A stretch of 64,000 nt of DNA from CAYQOX01 sp964419335 (GTDB lineage: Bacteria > Hinthialibacterota > Hinthialibacteria > Hinthialibacterales > Hinthialibacteraceae), in NCBI GenBank assembly GCA_964419335.1, contig CAYQOX010000014.1, positions 1 through 64,000 of the forward strand, given 5' to 3'. The position numbers and the translations under genes were made by a program. Positions 53,686 through 62,410 of the stretch are shown here, one piece after another. The notes beneath the pieces were generated by a model. It was given only the letters and a program-made list of their open reading frames with translations. It did no database searches and was not told where the DNA came from. Every line of letters begins with the position of its first letter. Positions within the stretch are counted from its first letter, which is position 1.

Positions 53686-55098
53686 TCACGACGCTTCCCC
53701 GCGCAGGGTTAAGCGTAAGATCGTTTTGGTATTTTCATGAACGCGGAACTTTTCGGATTGACAATAGCCGGGGATCCATGCGATTTCTTCCCCGAAACAA
53801 ATGATGGGAGTCATCCCTCTTGCTTCTACTGGAATGCCACTTTCTTGCATGATCTTCTTGACTTTTTTGTAGGAATTCATCCCCAGGGGCATCATTTTGT
53901 CCCCATCCCGCCGTCCACGCAGGAGTATCGGTTCGACAATTTGATCCGCGTCAAATTCCGCCGCGGTTAGTGAAGGTGGAGTTAAGCGAACAACAGATTG
54001 GGGTGATAATTCAGCGAGCACCTCTAGTTCGAGTTCTTCCACAAAGGTTCGTCCTGGAATTTTTATGCGATATTCTTTTTCGATTAGCTTGGTTTCGATT
54101 GGTTTAGAAATAAAAAACTCGTTTCGGCGAAGGTAGAAGGTATACTCGCCAGAAAGATGATAATCGGCTTGAGAGTTTTCACTACGAAGTAAGGAGAGGC
54201 AATGTTCGATCTGCTTCCAGGAAGCGGAGATCTCGAAAGAACGGCAAAAAGCATAGAACAACCGTCGTTGTTCTGCCTGACTCAAGTTCATGAAAAACAA
54301 GCGATCACAGGGATGATCCGCGGTGGCATTGCCGTGACGCGCGATCCATTTTTGAATGTAATTTTGCCAGAAGCGTTCTTCCTGTTGGGCGATCATCGCA
54401 AAACGCGCCAACGCTTCATCAATGTTGGGGTTAAATTCTTCACGAATGTTGGGCAACAAGGAATGGCGAATGCGGTTCCGGGTAAACTGTTCATCTTGAT
54501 TGGTCGCATCCTCCCGGTGGGGCAGATTAATGCTTTCACTGTATTTCTGGATTTGTTCGCGGGTGAGTTCAATCAGGGGGCGGATAATGGGAACTTGAGT
54601 ATCAACTCTTAGCGGCCATATCCCGCATAAGCCAGAGATCCCGGTCGAACGCATGATGCGATGCAAAACCGTTTCGGCCTGATCGTTTAATGTATGGCCA
54701 GTCGCGATATGGGTGTAGTTAAGTTCCTGGGCGGTGTGGATGATTTTTTCATAACGTAGATGACGGGCCTCGTCTTCGAGATTATTGGCTTGCAATGATT
54801 CGATTTCTTCGGGATTGAAGCGGCGCACGGTCAGCGGTAGATCATAGCGCTTGCTCCACTTCACCACGAATTCTTCATCTTCACGAGACGCCTCGCCGCG
54901 CAGGCCGTGTTGAACATGTACCACCCCAAGTTCATATTTCAATTCATCCCTAAGATGATAGAGGCCATCCATCATCACCATAGAATCGACCCCACCGGAA
55001 ACGGCCAACAAAAGGCGGCTTCCCGGGGGAGCCATCTCGTGGCGTAAAAAGGTGTCTTTGACTTTTTCTATCAAGGAAAACACTTCGTTTTTTTGCAT
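53686..55098 (-). CDS. tilS: tRNA(Ile)-lysidine synthetase TilS
   Basis: A 470-residue TilS with the PP-loop motif LLAVSGGVDSMVMMDGL, the VVHVQHGLRG segment, and HIATGHTLNDQAETVLHRI, all diagnostic. The central and C-terminal TilS domains follow; the C-terminal domain includes LRGRRDGDKMMPLG. TilS changes the wobble C34 of the AUA-decoding tRNA-Ile to lysidine with ATP and lysine. It is essential in nearly all bacteria. It starts 8 nt behind mgtE and is probably in one unit with it. Confidence 0.96.
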   Translation of the reverse strand: MQKNEVFSLIEKVKDTFLRHEMAPPGSRLLLAVSGGVDSMVMMDGLYHLRDELKYELGVVHVQHGLRGEASREDEEFVVKWSKRYDLPLTVRRFNPEEIESLQANNLEDEARHLRYEKIIHTAQELNYTHIATGHTLNDQAETVLHRIMRSTGISGLCGIWPLRVDTQVPIIRPLIELTREQIQKYSESINLPHREDATNQDEQFTRNRIRHSLLPNIREEFNPNIDEALARFAMIAQQEERFWQNYIQKWIARHGNATADHPCDRLFFMNLSQAEQRRLFYAFCRSFEISASWKQIEHCLSLLRSENSQADYHLSGEYTFYLRRNEFFISKPIETKLIEKEYRIKIPGRTFVEELELEVLAELSPQSVVRLTPPSLTAAEFDADQIVEPILLRGRRDGDKMMPLGMNSYKKVKKIMQESGIPVEARGMTPIICFGEEIAWIPGYCQSEKFRVHENTKTILRLTLRGEAS

Positions 55099-55106
55099 CA
55101 GTCCAA

Positions 55107-56495
55107 CTACATCGAAAGTATAAATTTGGCTACCGAAAAGTAAATAATAACGCCCATCAAATCTAATATTGTTGCCACCAAGGGTGCAGACGAAAAGGCA
55201 GGATCAAATCCACACAACCGTAAAGCGAAAGGCAGCATGCATCCTACCATAGTTCCAAAAACAACCACACAAATGACAGCAATCGAAACTGTAATGGAAA
55301 TATGTAAAATCTGTTCTGCCGAGATTCCTTCGTCAGGAAACAGATAAATGCGTGCCAAAGCAATCCCTCCCAAAATACAACCTAAAAGAATCCCGGTCAT
55401 TAATTCACGTCCCAACACACGATACCAATCACGCATATGAATCTCTTGCACCGCCATAGCACGAATCACCAAGGAGGTAACCTGAGATCCTGAATTACCA
55501 CCGCTGCTAATAATGAGAGGGATAAAAAATGTCAATACACTGAGCTCACTGATTTGTTCGTGGTACATTTCCATCGCCCAAATGGTAAAGGTGGCGCCGA
55601 GAAAAAGGACGGTCAACCAGCCGGCTCGTTTTTTGATCATAGTAAAAAACGATACGGTTGAATATGGGGCATCGAGGGCTTCCAAACCACCCAAGCGGTG
55701 AATATCTTCAGTGGTTTCGACTTCGACAACATCGAAGATATCGTCGGCGGTGACAATCCCGACCAATACTCCCTGGGTATCAATCACCGGGAGAACGAAG
55801 CGGTCGTAGTGGGTCATGACTTCAATCGCGGTTTCTTGGTCGTCCATCGCAGAGAGTGCAACAAACTGCCGGTCCATTAATTCGGAGACTTTGGTGTTGG
55901 GATCGGAGACAATGATGGTCTGCAGGCGAATATCATCAATCAAAACATCATTTTCTCCTACGACGTAAATCACATTCACCGTTTCTTTATCTTTTCCATA
56001 ACGGCGAATATTATCCAAAACCTCTTGTACGGTCCAATCTTCACCGACGGCGACATATTCGGGCGTCATCCGCCGGCCGATGGATTCTTCAGGATAGCCA
56101 AGTAAATTGACCGCGATAGAGCGTTCTTCCGGCGTCAGTAGACGTAGTAAGCGGTTGGTGACCTTACCGGGAAGTTCTTCCAGCAGGGCGGTTCGATCGT
56201 CGGGATCCATTTCGTTCAAAATGGCAGCGACCTGTTCTTGCCCCAAGGAACGCAGAAGTTCTTCTTGATCCTGGAATTGCAAATGCTCAAAAATATCGGC
56301 CGCAAGAGACCGGGGGAGAATACGAAAGAGAAGCGCGCTTTCTTCTGCGGTGAGCGCAAAAATGGCCTCGGCAATGTCCGCAGGGTCTAGTTCGCTCACG
56401 GTAGCGCGCAATTCTTTGAAGTTTTTCTCCCGGATCATGGCTCGCAGTTCCGGCTGCAATAAACGACCCAACATGGAATCTTGCAAGTCGTACAT
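55107..56495 (-). CDS. mgtE: Magnesium transporter MgtE
   Basis: A 462-residue MgtE. The start at 56495 is chosen because AGAGGTG lies 5 nt upstream; an ATG seven codons earlier lacks a site. The N domain (to about 125) has superhelical repeats (SELDPADIAEAI, LNEMDPDDRTALLEELP). Two CBS domains follow (about 130-250, GVLVGIVTADDIFDVV), then five membrane segments with PLIISSGGNSGSQVTSLVIR, the conserved ion-pore motif. MgtE imports Mg2+ and closes when the cytoplasmic domain binds Mg2+. It stands upstream of tilS on the same strand. Confidence 0.95.
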   Translation of the reverse strand: MYDLQDSMLGRLLQPELRAMIREKNFKELRATVSELDPADIAEAIFALTAEESALLFRILPRSLAADIFEHLQFQDQEELLRSLGQEQVAAILNEMDPDDRTALLEELPGKVTNRLLRLLTPEERSIAVNLLGYPEESIGRRMTPEYVAVGEDWTVQEVLDNIRRYGKDKETVNVIYVVGENDVLIDDIRLQTIIVSDPNTKVSELMDRQFVALSAMDDQETAIEVMTHYDRFVLPVIDTQGVLVGIVTADDIFDVVEVETTEDIHRLGGLEALDAPYSTVSFFTMIKKRAGWLTVLFLGATFTIWAMEMYHEQISELSVLTFFIPLIISSGGNSGSQVTSLVIRAMAVQEIHMRDWYRVLGRELMTGILLGCILGGIALARIYLFPDEGISAEQILHISITVSIAVICVVVFGTMVGCMLPFALRLCGFDPAFSSAPLVATILDLMGVIIYFSVAKFILSM

Positions 56496-56645
56496 ACAAG
56501 CACCTCTGCATTCCAACCGATTCCAATCATTGATTATGTTTCAAAAGTGCGGTGATCGGTTTAAGTAAAAATAAGAGTCAAATTTATATATCAAAAAGCG
56601 GGGTATTTAAATCATACTTGCGAATACCCCATAATCAACAGTCAA

Positions 56646-56672
56646 AGGTTCCAGCGGAAACGGCTGGAACCT
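56646..56672 (-). terminator. Terminator after the DUF1080 gene
   Basis: A perfect 10-bp stem AGGTTCCAGC/GCTGGAACCT with a 7-nt loop lies about 44 nt past the minus-strand stop at 56716. On the minus strand it is followed by TTTGACTG, a weak T-run. Confidence 0.7.
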
Positions 56673-56715
56673 AAGATGCACTTCTTCGTAAATGGACACT
56701 CTTCTTCGGGATAGG

Positions 56716-57852
56716 TTATTTATAATCCCGAAGTAAGAAATCTTTGAATTCAATCCATGAATGATGCATGTGCATTTGTAAAGAGATATGCCCTTCGCGT
56801 AGAGTGGGAAATTCATCATAGTTGACGACGGTTTCTCCATTAACCCGTACCACTAAATGACGTTCATGCAAAAAGATTTGCATCGGGAGCCATTCTTCAT
56901 CACGAAAATGCGCTTGCTCTGCGCGGACAATATTATATAAGCTGCCGGTGGGATAGTTGGAGTCGGGAGTATTTTCAATCTGAATTTCATTGCCGCGATC
57001 ACCGCCTTTGAGGGTTTTCCAGCGGAGAAAGACGCCGCCGTTGGCATTCTTTTTCGTGCGGATATACATCTTGAGGATAAAGTTACGAAACTCATCTTCG
57101 GTGACAAGGTAGCTGGTTCCATTTTCGGCACGAATCACCCCATCACGGACAGACCATTTTGCCCCGCTGCCTTCGACATACCAACCCTCTAAATTATCAC
57201 CATTAAAGAGGGATTGCCATTCGATTTTTGATGGCAATTCTTTGATGCGGATATTGCGGAACCAAACCTTGTAGCCCATATCTTGTAAGCCGATATAGCC
57301 ATCCCGCAAGCGGTATTTCAATTCTTCGTGTTCTTCAACATTGAGATCTTGGACTTGTTCTCCGTTGATCCATGCTTTTAAATAAGGCCAATCCATGTAG
57401 ATTCGCCCCGTATTCCATTCGCCCGAGCCTTTGATGGGTACCGATTGGGGAGGAACGACGCCAAAAATAGCCCCGCAACTTTTGATGGATATCTTTTCTC
57501 CTTTTTTGTGGTCAATTTGAAATTCGAAACCTACGCGGGAGTTGCGTCCATGCAAGGGAGCATGGAAAAACACACCACTGTTGCACCAACCTTCCATACG
57601 AAATTCGAAGCGTAGATCAAAATTTTCATACTTTTTTTCGCTGCGCAGCCATGCGGGATAACTATTATCTCCCGGTGAATAAAGCACACCGTTTTTCACA
57701 AAGAAGGTTCGTTCATCGCCGTTTTCGATCACCCAGCCATCCAGGTTTTTTCCATTGAATAGCGAGACAAAACCTTCTTCTTCACACCACCCAGATGGAA
57801 GAAGACAAACCGTAAAAGCGAGAATGATTGACACGTTAATTATCCATTTCAT
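56716..57852 (-). CDS. Secreted tandem DUF1080 (3-keto-disaccharide hydrolase-like) protein
   Basis: A 378-residue exported protein with two DUF1080 domains. The start at 57852 follows GAGGGAG by 8 nt; a start 16 codons earlier lacks one. After a signal peptide (cut near GWC), domain 1 (about 28-205) begins FVSLFNGKNLDGWV and domain 2 (about 210-378) begins WQSLFNGDNLEGWYV. Both have the beta-jelly-roll pattern of the family (GVFFHAPLHG and GVFLRWKTLK; WFRNIRIKEL and EFKDFLLRD). Family members are carbohydrate-active or carbohydrate-binding; some hydrolyse 3-keto-glycosides. The duplication suggests binding or processing of a long glycan. It is transcribed away from the dockerin/SUMF gene. 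Confidence 0.88.
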   Translation of the reverse strand: MKWIINVSIILAFTVCLLPSGWCEEEGFVSLFNGKNLDGWVIENGDERTFFVKNGVLYSPGDNSYPAWLRSEKKYENFDLRFEFRMEGWCNSGVFFHAPLHGRNSRVGFEFQIDHKKGEKISIKSCGAIFGVVPPQSVPIKGSGEWNTGRIYMDWPYLKAWINGEQVQDLNVEEHEELKYRLRDGYIGLQDMGYKVWFRNIRIKELPSKIEWQSLFNGDNLEGWYVEGSGAKWSVRDGVIRAENGTSYLVTEDEFRNFILKMYIRTKKNANGGVFLRWKTLKGGDRGNEIQIENTPDSNYPTGSLYNIVRAEQAHFRDEEWLPMQIFLHERHLVVRVNGETVVNYDEFPTLREGHISLQMHMHHSWIEFKDFLLRDYK

Positions 57853-57972
57853 AACAAGAACTCCCTCGCAAGTGGATTTTTTAGTATTTTCTCTTTCCAA
57901 TTCATTTAATTCAACCCGGAGTGAATTGTTTGAATGATGGAAAAGAGTCTATCTAAACTATCAGATTTATCC

Positions 57973-58003
57973 TATTAAGATTATAATGCCTATAATCTTA
58001 ATA
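57973..58003. promoter_or_regulatory. 31-bp inverted repeat overlapping two TATAAT boxes
   Basis: TATTAAGATTATA (57973-57985) and TATAATCTTAATA (57991-58003) are perfect 13-bp arms around ATGCC. Two TATAAT hexamers (57982-57987 and 57991-57996) lie within it. It ends 17 nt before the dockerin/SUMF start, so a repressor bound here would block promoter or ribosome access. The divergent DUF1080 gene starts about 120 nt away. Confidence 0.65.
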
Positions 58004-58020
58004 TTGTTTTGAGGGTCCGC

Positions 58021-60640
58021 ATGATGCGGAAAAAATATTTTTGTTTTTCTATCGCTCTATTCATTTTGATTTCCCAATTGGTATCATTGGCTAAGGGGCA
58101 ATCGAGAGATGTAGAAATTTCAGAGCGGGTGAGAGAGATTTATCTTTTCTCCCAGCATTGGATGGAATTCATAGAATCGGGTGAAGAGGGAGATCTGGAT
58201 CAAAGCGGCTTCGTCGATCTTCAGGATTTACTACTGTTACTGCAAAGAAGTCATTTTGTTCCCTCTTTCACAGAAACACCCACGGTACCTCCTTCCAATT
58301 TGCCTACGCCCCCATGGACTGCGACCCCCACGGTAAATCCTTCCTGGAGCCNNNNNNNNNNNNNNNNNNNNNNNNNNNNNNNNNNNNNNNNNNNNNNNNN
58401 NNNNNNNNNNNNNNNNNNNNNNNNNNNNNNNNNNNNNNNNNNNNNNNNNNNCCACGCCTACGCTAACGCCAACGCCATCATGGGACCCCGCTCAGCCTAC
58501 CTGGACGCCCACCAACACACCCAAGGACGAAATAACGCCGCAATCTACGCCCGAGGATGAAACGACTCCCTCGCCCACGCCGACAGTGAATCCCTTGTGG
58601 TCACCAACGCCTACATGGACTGCGACCCCCACGGTAAATCCTTCCTGGAGCCCCACGCCTACGCTAACGCCAACGCCATCATGGGACCCCGCTCAGCCTA
58701 CCTGGACACCCACCAACACGCCCAATAATGAGAGGACTCCGCAATCCACACCCAGTGATCTTACGACTCCCTCCCCCACGTCCAAACCAGCGGAACCAGT
58801 GCGACAGTGGAATATCCACCGCGCTTTTTCTCTCTTTTTCAATCAGGTGGAGCTGCCTTCATCGAAGGGTATTGCTTCCAGTGCGTTGGGGTATGCGGTA
58901 TACACTGAAAGTTTAGAAGGCGACCCGCAGTTTGTAACCTTTGACCGCTTCGGGCGAATTTATACGCGCGAGTTAAATGTGAGGCGGTCGGATTTCTCTT
59001 CGCTGGCCTTGGTGAATGGGGGGGATTTGTTTGGTCGTTTTATGGAAAGCCCATCCAACACCCGGCGCTTTTACTTTGAACGCTTTGACCTTGAAACCCA
59101 ACGAGGAGAGATTTTCCAAGTGGATCATCTAGCCGCCGATGCTATTCAATGGTCTTTTGCCGGTTCGCAGGATGGGTATGCAATGACAGTGTTGCGTTAT
59201 CCTGATCTCATCAATGTGCATCTTATTGACCGTGAAGGCAATTTGTTGAGCACCACTGAAATTGAATCCCCCCATGTTTTACCCACGGATCCACATCTAG
59301 TGAAAACCTTGATTAGTGGCAAGCAACTCATTCTTTTCTATTCTTCCAACTACAATGCAGCGACCCATTCCGCTGCTCCGTTATACATTTGGCCGATGAG
59401 GATGGATGGGACTCAACTTAGTGAAAAACCGATTACGGTATCCATCGATTTAACTCATGAAGCGATTGTTGGCGATGAGATGGGGAATTTTTACTTTATT
59501 GGAAAGAACGAATTTGGTCCTCAGCTATACCGGATTATCGAGGGGGAACTGCAGGTAGAGCCTATTTTACCTGTGGAGCAGGTGATCGATATTGAATGGC
59601 AGGATGAACTCTTGTGGATCCTGGATGGGAGCAATCACAGCCTTTACGGGTTTACAGAAGAGGGGGCACAAAAAGCCGGACCCATTGGTATTTTCCCTCC
59701 CGGCTGGAATACCTCGCTGGAGTGGCTTTATTTAGAAAAGAGTGGGCCGGATATGGGGGTGTTTTTTACCGAGGATGAAAACAAGGAATCGATCTATTAC
59801 ATGCAGGTTGAACAAGGGCCAATGGTCACACCCACCCCTACGCCGGCGCCGGGGATTCCCAGTGGTGAAACGGTGGAAGTTGAAATTGAAGATGGGATCA
59901 CGCTTGAGATGGTGAAGATTCCAGGAGGAAGTTACAAGCGAGGAAGCCCAGAGGATGAGGAAGGCAGACGATTTAACGAAAGCCCACAGCACCCAGTGAC
60001 TTTGACCTCTGATTTCTTTATTAGCAAATATGAAATCACAAATAAAATGTATCAGTTATTTAATCCGAACCATCATGTTTCGGATTATGGGATACATGAG
60101 CAAGAAATAGAAACTCTTCCTGCTGCCAATGTGTCATGGGAGAAAGCCATGGAGTTTTGTCAATGGCTCTCGGAACAAAGTGAATATACCTTTACGCTTC
60201 CGAGTGAAGCGGAATGGGAATATGTATGCCGCGGGGGAACCAGCACCCGGCGTCCCTGGGGTGAGGATGCGGACAATACATTGGCAGTCTCGCATGCCAA
60301 TGTGGCGGATGTAAGTTCGACTACGGAATATAACTTTGTAAACAAATTCCCGGGTGATGATGGATATGCGGGTTATGCGCCTGTGGGGTCATTCCCCGCC
60401 AATCCGTATGGTGTGCATGATATGCTTGGTAATGTGTGGGAATGGTGCAGCGATTGGTTTTCTCTATATACAGAGGAAGCCAAGGTTGATCCCTTCGGGC
60501 CACCAAGCGGTGCCTCGAAAGTGTTTCGAGGGGGATCATGGCAGGATGGGCCCGAAAAAATCCGCAGCGCTTATCGCAGCGGATTAGATCCAACCCAGGC
60601 TCACCCCGCCATCGGTTTTCGGGTTGTGATCCGGGATTGA
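58021..60640 (+). CDS. Secreted mosaic protein: dockerin-like, PT-rich linker, propeller-like and SUMF (FGE-like) domains; contains scaffold gap
   Basis: One gene interrupted by 100 N. The frame is continuous if the N are removed (...SWS, then PTPTLTP...), giving at least 839 residues. Domain order: signal peptide (1-26); one dockerin-type calcium loop DLDQSGFVDLQD (residues 58-69); a Thr/Pro/Ser/Trp linker with imperfect 67-residue repeats (TATPTVNPSWSP, TPTNTP); a middle region (about 240-575) with repeated strand patterns like a beta-propeller; a second short PT linker; and a C-terminal SUMF/formylglycine-generating-enzyme-like domain (about 585-839) with KIPGGSYKRGSPEDEE, LPSEAEWEYVCRGG and MLGNVWEWCSDW. 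The two catalytic Cys of true FGE near the C-terminus are absent (SAYRSGLDPTQAHPAIGFR). A sulfatase follows 66 nt later. GAGGG lies 6 nt before ATG 58021. Confidence 0.8.
58314..58814 (+). repeat. Tandem repeat encoding the PT-rich linker
   Basis: A unit beginning ATGGACTGCGACCCCCACGG occurs at 58314 and again at 58615. Without the N run the period is 201 nt (67 codons), so frame is kept. The second copy diverges after the TNTP segment. The number of copies in the real genome is unknown because the assembler broke here. Confidence 0.8.
58352..58451. other. Scaffold gap (100 N)
   Basis: Exactly 100 N, a conventional placeholder. The flanks GGAGCC and CCACGCC join to GGAGCCCCACGCC, which is the sequence found in the complete repeat copy downstream, so the gap lies inside the tandem repeat. 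Confidence 0.95.
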
Positions 60641-60706
60641 ACTCTTTGCTAATCGATGACTGGCATGATAGAGTAACAAAACGATGGAAGAAGAGAGGGC
60701 AAGGCT

Positions 60707-62263
60707 ATGAATGGTTACTCAACAAGCAATTGTATTACTCGAAGGACTGCGTTAAAAACAGGTCTGGCGGCTTTTTCGGTGATCACGAGTGCGAAACATG
60801 TGTCTGCCAAGCCTGAGTCAGGCCAAGGGAAGCCCAATATCCTCATGATTATGACCGATCAACACCGGGGGGATGCGCTTCATTGCGATGGGAACTCTGT
60901 AATTCAAACGCCGAACCTCGATCGAATCGCAAACGAGGGCGTTCATTTTCGGAATGCGTATTCTTCGACTCCGACATGCACACCCGCGCGATCGGCGTTG
61001 TTGAGCGGGTTGTCCCCCTGGCACCATGGCATGCTGGGCTACGGCCGGGTAGCGGATCGCTATGATCCAGAAAAACCGCGTGCGATGCGGAATGCGGGTT
61101 ACTATACGCTAGCGATTGGGAAGAATCATTATAACCCGCAACGTCATCATCACGGTTATCATCAGGTGATTTTGGATGAATCGGGGCGGGTGGAATCGTT
61201 TGATTTCAAGAGCGATTACCGTTGTTGGTTTGCAAGTGAAGCCCCTAATTTAAACCCTGATAAAACCGGTATTGGGTGGAATGATTACCAGGCCAAGGCT
61301 TATGTCCTGCCGGAAGAGCTGCATCCCACTTCATGGACAGGCAGCACCGCGGTACATTTTCTGGAGACTTATAAACGGAAAGAACCCTTTTTCCTAAAGG
61401 TGTCCTTCGCCCGTCCCCACAGCCCCTACGACCCACCTCAACGTTTTATGGATCTCTATAAAGACGAAGATTTGCCTGAAGCCTATGTGGGAGAATGGGC
61501 GGAACGTCACGCCATGCGTGGAAAAGATCTTCCATCCAACACCTGGCGGGGTGATTTGGGTGAGGAGCAAGTGCGGCGTTCGCGTCAAGGCTATTATGGC
61601 AATGTGACTTTTATTGATGAACAAATCGGCCGCATGCTCGAGGTCTTAGAGAAGCGGGATATGCTGGATAATACCTTGATCCTATTTCTTTCGGACCATG
61701 GGGATATGCTTGGCGATCATCATTTGTGGCGTAAGTCTTATGCTTATGAGGCGTCGGCACGGGTGCCTATGGTGATGCGGTGGCCCTCGGGATTAATTTC
61801 AGCCGAACGCGGACAAACCCGGGTAGAACCGGTCGAACTGCGTGATGTCTTGCCGACGTTTCTTGATGCAGCCGGAGATCCTAAGGATTATGACCTCGAT
61901 GGTGCCAGCCTTCTGTCGCTTGTAAGTGATAAAGAAACCGAGTGGCGGGAATATATCGATTTGGAGCATGATGTTTGTTACAGTGATGAAAATCATTGGA
62001 ACGCATTAACCGATGGGCGTTATAAATATATTTATCATGCCAAAGATGGTGAAGAGCAATTATTTAATTTGCAAAATAGCCGCAGTGAAGAGCGCGATCT
62101 CGCCATGAATCCCGCCCATTCCCAAGAATTGCGGAAATGGAGAAATCGGATGGTCGAACATTTATCCGAGCGAGGAGAAGAGTTTGTTAAGAATGGAGAA
62201 TTAGCCTTACGACCACAACGTCAATTGTATTCACCTCATTATCCGAAGAAGGAAGATTCATAA
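60707..62263 (+). CDS. Sulfatase with Tat-like leader (S1 family, choline-sulfatase-like start)
   Basis: A 518-residue sulfatase. The leader TRRTALKTGLAAF (residues 11-23) fits a Tat signal. The metal-binding start is ILMIMTDQHRGDAL, with Asp-Gln instead of Asp-Asp. The formylglycine site is Cys91 in CTPARSALLSG, followed by GKNHYNPQ in place of the usual GKWHLG, and FLSDHGDMLGDH supplies the distal ligands. These features place it away from the three other sulfatases in the window. The substrate is unknown. The ribosome-binding site GGGCAAGG is weak. It lies 66 nt behind the SUMF-domain gene on the same strand, so they may be co-transcribed. The SUMF domain lacks maturation cysteines and is not expected to activate it. 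Confidence 0.9.
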   Translation: MNGYSTSNCITRRTALKTGLAAFSVITSAKHVSAKPESGQGKPNILMIMTDQHRGDALHCDGNSVIQTPNLDRIANEGVHFRNAYSSTPTCTPARSALLSGLSPWHHGMLGYGRVADRYDPEKPRAMRNAGYYTLAIGKNHYNPQRHHHGYHQVILDESGRVESFDFKSDYRCWFASEAPNLNPDKTGIGWNDYQAKAYVLPEELHPTSWTGSTAVHFLETYKRKEPFFLKVSFARPHSPYDPPQRFMDLYKDEDLPEAYVGEWAERHAMRGKDLPSNTWRGDLGEEQVRRSRQGYYGNVTFIDEQIGRMLEVLEKRDMLDNTLILFLSDHGDMLGDHHLWRKSYAYEASARVPMVMRWPSGLISAERGQTRVEPVELRDVLPTFLDAAGDPKDYDLDGASLLSLVSDKETEWREYIDLEHDVCYSDENHWNALTDGRYKYIYHAKDGEEQLFNLQNSRSEERDLAMNPAHSQELRKWRNRMVEHLSERGEEFVKNGELALRPQRQLYSPHYPKKEDS

Positions 62264-62410
62264 TACATTAAGGTTTAATCCGTAAACAGGATGGAGTGGA
62301 TGGTAGGAGAGATGGAATTGCCTCTCTAGTGTAGGTTTTTTTTGTCTGTTAAGGGAATCATTTTTACGTAGAAATTCATTTTATAAAACTTTTTTGGAGT
62401 CGTACTTATT

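Noticed and set aside
58452..58560. Reading of the post-gap sequence in the frame HAYANANA...
   Set aside because: This is produced by counting the 100 placeholder N as real bases. Without them the PT-linker frame continues uninterrupted.
60390..60640. C-terminal SUMF domain as a functional formylglycine-generating enzyme for the neighbouring sulfatase
   Set aside because: The pair of catalytic cysteines near the C-terminus of true FGE is missing.
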